Part shown: piece after piece, positions 23,079 through 28,128 of the stretch
How the letters are laid out: each line of letters begins with the position of its first letter
How positions within the stretch are numbered: the first letter of the stretch is position 1
Origin: Deltaproteobacteria bacterium UBA2221
Lineage (GTDB): Bacteria > Desulfobacterota > Syntrophorhabdia > Syntrophorhabdales > WCHB1-27
Reading direction: 5' to 3'
DNA: 28,128 nucleotides
NCBI GenBank assembly: GCA_002328485.1
Contig: DCUF01000081.1
Location: 1 to 28,128 of the forward strand
The notes under the pieces: model-generated
Database searches by the model: none
What the model was told of the DNA's origin: nothing
The model's input: the letters and a program-made list of their open reading frames with translations, nothing else
Translations under genes and position numbers: made by a program

Positions 23079-23432
23079 TCACGTTACCACTTGGTCGTGG
23101 TCTTCAGGCCTCGGGGACTGCATCTGTTTCGCCTCATCTATCTCCTGCTCGATCTCAGCTATCTGTTCCTTCATATCCTTGATCGAAACCAACCGTTCCT
23201 TCACAAAGGGCGATTCAATATTGAGCGGCCTTTCGAGCACGTACTCACCGTACACATACTCCCCGATCTCGGCATAGAGTTTCTGGACCCTCCGCTGGAT
23301 CTTCATGATATCCATCTTTCGTCTGGCTATCTTGGCCTGTTTCTCAACACTGAAGGCGATCTCTTCAGCCGTGTGCTTCAGGGTCCTTAAACCTTCCTCC
23401 GCCCCCTTCTTCAGATCGTCTATAAGGGCCAT
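23079..23432 (-). CDS. Small charged coiled-coil protein
   Basis: I do not recognise a named family. The protein has 117 residues and is almost entirely helical and charged. A Lys/Glu-rich N-terminal helix (MALIDDLKKGAEEGLRTLKH...FSVEKQAKIARRKMDIMKIQ) is followed by YAEIGEYVYGEYV and a C-terminal heptad-rich segment (VSIKDMKEQIAEIEQEIDEAK). ATG 23432 is preceded by AGGAGGTTCC, a near-perfect ribosome binding site, so expression is likely. There is no signal peptide and no cysteine. It may be a scaffold or stress-type helical protein, and is transcribed divergently from rel. Confidence 0.75.
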   Translation of the reverse strand: MALIDDLKKGAEEGLRTLKHTAEEIAFSVEKQAKIARRKMDIMKIQRRVQKLYAEIGEYVYGEYVLERPLNIESPFVKERLVSIKDMKEQIAEIEQEIDEAKQMQSPRPEDHDQVVT

Positions 23433-23448
23433 GGAACCTCCTTGGTGT

Positions 23449-23574
23449 AGCTATCATCAGCAGTCAGCAATCAGCTAAAGAGATGGCAAATAACATCGTG
23501 GCCAAGGCAGCCGAACGGCAACCGTGTGTGTCTTACCGTCTTTTCTGAAAGCTGATGGCTGAAGGCTGATAGCT
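23449..23574. repeat. Palindromic dispersed-type intergenic repeat
   Basis: The left arm AGCTATCATCAGCAGTCAGC (23449-23468, continuing to 23476) and right arm AGCTGATGGCTGAAGGCTGA (23550-23569, continuing to 23574) are imperfect inverted copies about 70 nt apart. The AGCTGATGGCTGA-type sequence is one I recall as a multi-copy intergenic repeat in Deltaproteobacteria and related genomes. It lies in the divergent gap before rel and directly abuts its promoter. No transposase is present. Confidence 0.6.
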
Positions 23575-23600
23575 CAGATTCATACGATTTATAGTATACT
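23566..23600 (+). promoter_or_regulatory. Candidate promoter of rel, adjacent to its ATG
   Basis: TATAGT (23590-23595) and TATACT (23595-23600) are two overlapping -10 candidates; CTGATA (23566-23571) is a possible -35 at 18 nt from the first. With TATACT, transcription would begin at or next to the ATG at 23608. The -35 is part of the palindromic repeat's right arm. Confidence 0.45.
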
Positions 23601-23607
23601 ATCCGAT

Positions 23608-25743
23608 ATGATTCGCTTCAATGATATCATGGAGGAGGTTCTCTCCTATAACCCCGAGGCTGATACGGACATGCTGGAGCGGGCATACGTCTTTTCGGCC
23701 AAGGCCCATAAGGGCACTATACGTCTTTCCGGTGAGCCCTACCTTATCCATCCTCTCGAGGTGGCGCACACCCTCGCGCAGATGAACCTTGACGTACCGA
23801 GCATCATCTCCGGCCTGCTCCACGACACAATCGAGGACTCATATATAGAAAAGGAGGAGATAGAAAAGTACTTCGGCACCGAAATCGCGGAGTTGGTGGA
23901 CGGCGTCACCAAGATCAGTCAGATCAAGATCATGCCTTCCGAGGACAAACGGGCGCAGAGCATGCGCAAAATGATCCTCGCTATGAGCAAAGACATTCGG
24001 GTGATCCTCGTCAAGCTGGCCGACCGTTACCATAACATGCAGACCCTCAATTTTATGTCTCCCGAAAAGCAGGTTGAGATCGCCCGGGAAACGCTGGACA
24101 TATACGCTCCTCTGGCCCATCGCCTGGGCATAGAGTGGCTAAGAGGGGAGTTGGAGGATCTCTCGTTCAAATACCTCAATCCCGTCGAATACAAGACCAT
24201 CGTCGAGAATATTGCCAAGAAGAAGAAGGAAAGGGACGCCTACATCGACGAGGTCAAGGAGATACTCAGAAGTCGACTGGAGCAATTCCAGTTGAAGGCT
24301 GAGGTTTCAGGCAGGGCGAAGAGGCTCTACAGCATCTACCGGAAGATGGTGCAGCAGGAACTCAACATCGACGAGCTGTACGACATAACCGCCTTCAGGG
24401 TCATGGTCGACACGGTCCCGGAGTGTTACGAGGCGCTGGGCTATATTCATGCCCTTTTCAAACCCATCCCCGGCAAATTCAAAGACTACGTCGCCTTGCC
24501 CAAGGCAAATATGTACCAGTCCCTCCACACAAGTGTCATCGGCCCATACGGTGAGAAGATTGAGATACAGATCCGAAGCTTCGAGATGCATCGCCTCGCA
24601 GAGGAGGGTATCGCAGCGCACTGGAAATATAAGGAGGGCAAGGGATTCAATCCAAAGGAAGACAAGGTCTTTGCCTGGTTAAGACGGATCCTCGAATGGC
24701 AGAAGGAGCTTACCGACAGCAAAGAGTTCATGGAGATCTTCAAAATCGATCTATTCCCTGACGAGGTTTACGTCTTCACGCCAAAAGGCGATGTCAAGGA
24801 ACTGCCGAAAGGCTCCACACCCGTCGACTTCGCCTATGCCGTCCACTCGGAGCTTGGTCATCGGTGCGTGGGGGCCAAGGTCAATGGCAAGCTGGTCTCT
24901 CTCCGGACCGTGCTGAAAAGCGGGGACACCGTCGACGTGTCGACCAGCCCCACCCATAAGCCCAGCAAAGATTGGCTGAAATTTGTCGTCACCTCAAAAG
25001 CCAAAACGAAGATACGACAATGGATCAAGGAAGAACAACGGGAAAAGAGCATAGAGCTCGGAAAAACATTGATCGAGCGCGAGCTCACGAGAAATGATTT
25101 CAGCTTTAACAAAATGATGAAATCAGGTGAACTCGAGGCCTTGGCCAAGGAATTCAGCTTCAACACCGCGAATGACCTCTTTGCCGCCGTTGGATACGGC
25201 CTCTACACCCCGCTCCAGGTGCTGGGGAAATTAATTCCTGAGCCCGAGAAGGTGGGCAAGCTGCAGAAGATTCTAACCTCCATAAAAAAAGGCAGAGATG
25301 ACGCCGTTAAAATCAAAGGGATTGACGGGTTGGTCGTCCGCTTCGCCAAGTGTTGCAATCCCATACCCGGCGACAAGATCCTCGGCTTTATTACCCGTGG
25401 TCGGGGGTTGACCGTGCATATGGAGGATTGCCCGAACGTCCACACCTATGACGAGCAGCGCAAAATAGACGTATCATGGGAGTTGGACAAGGAACACACC
25501 TACCCCGTCAAACTGAGAATATCAAGCGAAGACAAGAAAGGCATCCTTCAGGAGCTCACCGCCATCTTCTCCTCCAGTAACGCCAATATTCTCAATGCCA
25601 ATGTGACGACGCACCCTGATAAAACCGCGACGAGCGTCTTCGAGCTGGAAATCAAACACGTATCCCAGCTCCAGAAGATTATGAAATCAGTTCAGAAGAT
25701 TAAGGCCATAAAGGCCGTGGAGAGGGTTAAGAGCGGGGTCTAG
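23608..25743 (+). CDS. rel: Bifunctional (p)ppGpp synthetase/hydrolase
   Basis: A 711-residue stringent-response enzyme. The N-terminal HD hydrolase domain has HDTIED (His 72, Asp 73) and KLADRYHNM, so hydrolysis of (p)ppGpp is expected. The synthetase domain has RAKRLYSIYRKM, YDITAFRVMV and PGKFKDYVALPKAN. At 290-293 it reads KFKD where bifunctional enzymes usually have RFKD; the acidic EFDD of RelA-only enzymes is not present. A TGS domain (DEVYVFTPKGDVKELPKGST), a Cys-containing zinc-finger-like region (AKCCNPIPGD) and a C-terminal ACT domain follow. ATG 23608 has no ribosome binding site and a -10 element 7 nt upstream, suggesting a leaderless message. Its stop shares CTAG with the rpmB stop. 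Confidence 0.95.
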   Translation: MIRFNDIMEEVLSYNPEADTDMLERAYVFSAKAHKGTIRLSGEPYLIHPLEVAHTLAQMNLDVPSIISGLLHDTIEDSYIEKEEIEKYFGTEIAELVDGVTKISQIKIMPSEDKRAQSMRKMILAMSKDIRVILVKLADRYHNMQTLNFMSPEKQVEIARETLDIYAPLAHRLGIEWLRGELEDLSFKYLNPVEYKTIVENIAKKKKERDAYIDEVKEILRSRLEQFQLKAEVSGRAKRLYSIYRKMVQQELNIDELYDITAFRVMVDTVPECYEALGYIHALFKPIPGKFKDYVALPKANMYQSLHTSVIGPYGEKIEIQIRSFEMHRLAEEGIAAHWKYKEGKGFNPKEDKVFAWLRRILEWQKELTDSKEFMEIFKIDLFPDEVYVFTPKGDVKELPKGSTPVDFAYAVHSELGHRCVGAKVNGKLVSLRTVLKSGDTVDVSTSPTHKPSKDWLKFVVTSKAKTKIRQWIKEEQREKSIELGKTLIERELTRNDFSFNKMMKSGELEALAKEFSFNTANDLFAAVGYGLYTPLQVLGKLIPEPEKVGKLQKILTSIKKGRDDAVKIKGIDGLVVRFAKCCNPIPGDKILGFITRGRGLTVHMEDCPNVHTYDEQRKIDVSWELDKEHTYPVKLRISSEDKKGILQELTAIFSSSNANILNANVTTHPDKTATSVFELEIKHVSQLQKIMKSVQKIKAIKAVERVKSGV

Positions 25744-25931
25744 ACGGCCTTTTGGATTCGACCTTTCTTGATGCACTTCGTGCAAACCTTTACTCTTTGA
25801 GGTACGCCATCTTTTATAATCTTCACTGTCTGCAGGTTGGGCAGCCACTCCCTTTTTGTGTGGTTATTTGCGTGACTCACATTAAAGCCAACCTGCTTTC
25901 CCTTGCCGCATATATCGCAAACTCTTGCCAT
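25740..25931 (-). CDS. rpmB: 50S ribosomal protein L28
   Basis: A 63-residue ribosomal protein with the L28 signature (MARVCDICGK, VSHANNHTKREWLPNLQ, VKVCTKCIKKGRI). Four cysteines in two CxxC pairs make it a zinc-binding form, the C+ type. ATG 25931 follows AGGAG at about 7 nt. The usual neighbour rpmG is absent. It faces rel, and the two TAG stop codons overlap in CTAG (25740-25743), leaving no space for a terminator outside the coding regions. Its own promoter is at 25988-26016. Confidence 0.96.
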   Translation of the reverse strand: MARVCDICGKGKQVGFNVSHANNHTKREWLPNLQTVKIIKDGVPQRVKVCTKCIKKGRIQKAV

Positions 25932-25987
25932 GAGATACTCCTGAATGCCGGATTTCTGATGCGATTTGGCTCGCAACGTAGGCCACA

Positions 25988-26016
25988 AGTCTACTAGAGA
26001 ACCGCTTCGCTGTCAA
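25988..26016 (-). promoter_or_regulatory. Strong promoter of rpmB
   Basis: On the minus strand a perfect TTGACA (26011-26016) and TAGACT (25988-25993) are 17 nt apart, giving a leader of about 50 nt with a good ribosome binding site. Between 26017 and 26157 no gene or RNA was recognised. Confidence 0.75.
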
Positions 26017-26157
26017 CTGATTCTGCCGAAAAAGGCCCCATGCAGGGATCTCTGAAGGCCCGCTTCCGGTTGATCGTCTCGAGCATTTGTATACGGAAAG
26101 ATGGTCAGTTGAACCGCACAGGAATGAGAGATTTAGACTGCGGTCAAATATGCAGTT

Positions 26158-26201
26158 TCACAACATTTTGTGACTCTTACATTGTAACACTAGAATGTGA
26201 T
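26158..26201 (+). promoter_or_regulatory. Possible regulator-binding cluster upstream of acs
   Basis: TCACAACATTTTGTGA (26158-26173) is a perfect palindrome with 6-nt arms and a 4-nt centre. TTGTGAC (26168), TTGTAAC (26182) and ATGTGAT (26195) follow as direct repeats 14 and 13 nt apart, ending 18 nt before the acs -35. ACATT/AATGT also forms an inverted repeat at 26180-26199. Such an array upstream of a promoter suits an activator, but no specific regulator is implied. Confidence 0.4.
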
Positions 26202-26219
26202 TATATGCACAATATTTTA

Positions 26220-26248
26220 TTGACAAAGAGGCTTGATTCAACTAAAAC
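26220..26248 (+). promoter_or_regulatory. Promoter of acs
   Basis: A perfect TTGACA (26220-26225) and TAAAAC (26243-26248) are 17 nt apart. The leader is about 48 nt, ending in AGGAGG (26291-26296) before the ATG at 26303. Confidence 0.6.
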
Positions 26249-26302
26249 ATCAATGTCGGTTTTCTCTTCAGGATACACTATTTACAATACAGGAGGTCGT
26301 TT

Positions 26303-28128
26303 ATGGCAGACATCAGTAACTTGGACGCAGCAGGCAAGTACTACCCGCCAAAAGAATTCGTCGATCAGGCTTATATCAAGAGTCGGGAGCAGTACGAACA
26401 GATGTGGAAGCAGTCTGTTGAAGATCCCGAGACGTTCTGGGGCAATGTAGCGAAGGAATTGCACTGGTTCAAACCGTGGCTAAAGGTAAACCGGGAAGAC
26501 TTCGGCAAGGGCGAGGTTGAGTGGTTTATTGGCGGCAAAACGAATATTTCTTATAACTGCCTCGACGTTCAGATTGAAAAAGGCAAGGGCGACAAAACGG
26601 CCATCCTTTTCCAGGGCGAGCCGGAAGACGATGTCGTAAAACTGACCTACAAAGAAATGTTGTCCATGGTCTCCAAGTTTGCAAACGTCCTGAAGAAGAA
26701 GGGCGTCCGGAAGGGTGACAGGGTTGCCATCTATCTTCCCATGATATGGCAGCTTCCCGTGGCCATGTTGGCATGTGCAAGAATCGGCGCAGTGCACACC
26801 ATCGTTTTCGGTGGGTTCTCGGCAGAGGCATTGAGGGACAGGATCGTCGACGCCGGTGCCAAAGTCCTGATCACCGCCAATGGTTACTGGCGTTCCGGTA
26901 AGCACGTCAGCTCAAAGGCAAACGCTGATACCGCCGTCGAGCTCAGCGCAAAAGAAGGCGTTACCGTTGACAAGGTTATCGTTGTAAAGAGACTTGCAGG
27001 ATTTGACGTCCCCATGAAAGAGGGCAGAGACACCTGGTTTGAGGATGAGTTGGCAGCCTCAGACATCAGCGATGTGTGCCCGGCCGAGCAGATGGATGCA
27101 GAAGACCCTCTATTCATCCTCTATACATCAGGCTCGACAGGCAAACCAAAGGGCGTGCTTCACACCGTCGGCGGCTACATGGTCTACACCTATCTGACAT
27201 TCAAATACATTTTTGACTATAAGGATAAAGACATATTCTTCTGCTCGGCAGATATCGGCTGGGTAACCGGTCATTCCTATATTGTGTACGGCCCGCTCGC
27301 GAACGGTGCCACATCGATCGTCTTCGAGTCCGTTCCTACCTTCCCGAACCCTGACAGGTTCTGGCAGATCGTTGAGAAGTTCAAGGTCACGAGTTTCTAT
27401 ACCGCCCCGACCGCCATCAGGGCCCTCATGAAAGAAGGCGAGAAATGGCCTCAGGGCAGGGATCTGTCCTCACTGAAAGTCCTCGGCTCCGTGGGTGAGC
27501 CTATCAACCCGGAAGCATGGCTCTGGTACCACAAGTATGTGGGTGCCGAGAAGTGCCCCATCGTGGATACCTGGTGGCAGACAGAGACAGGCGGCATCCT
27601 GATTACGGGTCTTCCCGGCGCATGGCCCCAGAAGCCAGGTTTTGCATCACTGCCTTTCTTCGGCGTCAACGCCCGCGCACTCCAGTCGAGGCCGGATGCC
27701 AGCAAGACACCGGAGGATGCACCGGTCAACGAGCAGGGTGAGCTCTGCATTATGCAGTCATGGCCTGGCATTATGAGGGGCGTTTTCGGCGAACCTGAAA
27801 GATTCTTCAACACCTACTTTGTCCAGCAGCCCGGCTGCTACTTCTCCGGCGACGGCGCACTGAAGGATGAAGACGGCTACTTTAGGCTTATGGGCCGCAT
27901 CGATGACGTCGTCAACGTATCGGGCCACAGAATGGGTACTGCCGAGGTTGAAGCGGCACTCAATTCCTACACCACAGCGGTTGCAGAGTCGGCAGTAGTC
28001 GGCTTCCCGCACGATATCAAGGGCGAGGACCTTTATGCATACGTCATCCTGAAAGGTGGCGTCGAGGCTACCGATGCCCTGAAGAAAGAGCTCGTAGCTC
28101 ATGTCAGAAAAGAGATCGGTCCTATCGC
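26303..28128 (+). CDS. acs: Acetyl-CoA synthetase (AMP-forming), 3' end outside window
   Basis: 608 residues of an Acs-type enzyme converting acetate, ATP and CoA to acetyl-CoA via acetyl-AMP; the family is about 630-660 residues, so only the C-terminal end is missing. Visible are the N-terminal Acs domain (YYPPKEFVDQAYIKSREQYE, FWGNVAKELHW) and the P-loop-like ILYTSGSTGKPKG. CSADIGWVTGHSYIVYGPL and DTWWQTETGG follow; the second Trp of WWQTE closes the acyl pocket and fixes acetate in known Acs. SGDGALKDEDGYFRLMGRIDDVVNVSGHRMGTAEVE is the hinge and CoA-binding region. The conserved acetylatable Lys lies beyond the edge. ATG 26303 follows AGGAGG at 6 nt. In a syntroph it could assimilate acetate, or run in reverse during acetate formation; direction is not decided by sequence. 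Confidence 0.97.
   Translation, partial: MADISNLDAAGKYYPPKEFVDQAYIKSREQYEQMWKQSVEDPETFWGNVAKELHWFKPWLKVNREDFGKGEVEWFIGGKTNISYNCLDVQIEKGKGDKTAILFQGEPEDDVVKLTYKEMLSMVSKFANVLKKKGVRKGDRVAIYLPMIWQLPVAMLACARIGAVHTIVFGGFSAEALRDRIVDAGAKVLITANGYWRSGKHVSSKANADTAVELSAKEGVTVDKVIVVKRLAGFDVPMKEGRDTWFEDELAASDISDVCPAEQMDAEDPLFILYTSGSTGKPKGVLHTVGGYMVYTYLTFKYIFDYKDKDIFFCSADIGWVTGHSYIVYGPLANGATSIVFESVPTFPNPDRFWQIVEKFKVTSFYTAPTAIRALMKEGEKWPQGRDLSSLKVLGSVGEPINPEAWLWYHKYVGAEKCPIVDTWWQTETGGILITGLPGAWPQKPGFASLPFFGVNARALQSRPDASKTPEDAPVNEQGELCIMQSWPGIMRGVFGEPERFFNTYFVQQPGCYFSGDGALKDEDGYFRLMGRIDDVVNVSGHRMGTAEVEAALNSYTTAVAESAVVGFPHDIKGEDLYAYVILKGGVEATDALKKELVAHVRKEIGPI

Overview
The window is about 28 kb of a GC-moderate, gene-dense bacterial chromosome. 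It opens with the 5' third of a 16S rRNA gene on the minus strand. That gene contains an exact match (24-41) to the SRB385 probe target recalled for Deltaproteobacteria. Together with a benzoyl-CoA-reductase / 2-hydroxyacyl-CoA-dehydratase type gene pair, a lipid A gene (lpxK), mreB and an Acs-type acetyl-CoA synthetase, this points to a Gram-negative anaerobe of the former Deltaproteobacteria, possibly a Syntrophorhabdus-like syntroph. The genus is inference only.

Layout. 1-759: 16S rRNA 5' end, leader with a boxA, and two tandem promoters. 977-1756: InaA-type kinase fold protein. 1912-6142 (minus): four-gene unit in transcription order BcrC-like, BcrB-like, a 124-aa protein of unknown function, and a GlcD-type FAD oxidase. 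6303-7503 (plus): HAD phosphatase and a small exported Tyr/Gly-rich protein. 7713-10133 (plus): UvrD-type helicase and HIT protein. 10173-11210 (minus): mreB. 11422-13939 (minus): sulfur carrier, TtuA-type tRNA thiolase, and a GAF-GAF-degenerate GGDEF protein, with every stop overlapping the next start. 14049-15427 (plus): 32-residue ORF overlapping an SPPY-type DNA methyltransferase that carries a C-terminal SNase-like domain. 15675-16730: lpxK. 16945-21239: leuA-leuC-leuD-asd, closed by a strong terminator. 21426-23072: soluble PAS-PAS histidine kinase. 23079-23432 (minus): coiled-coil protein. 23608-25743: bifunctional Rel/SpoT. 25740-25931 (minus): rpmB. 26303 to the end: acs, truncated by the window.

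Working together. The 1912-6142 unit plausibly handles CoA-activated aromatic or 2-hydroxy acids, but the activating ATPase is not in the window. The 11422-13939 unit pairs a ThiS/TtuB-like sulfur donor with the tRNA-thiolating enzyme. The leucine cluster lacks leuB, and asd takes the place where leuB is often found.

The most unusual items are the methyltransferase-SNase fusion with its overlapping upstream small ORF, the TtuB-TtuA-GAF unit, and three genes (uvrD-like, ttuB-like, rel) whose promoter elements sit so close to the ATG, without a ribosome binding site, that leaderless transcripts are likely. No tRNA, CRISPR array, insertion sequence or prophage was recognised.
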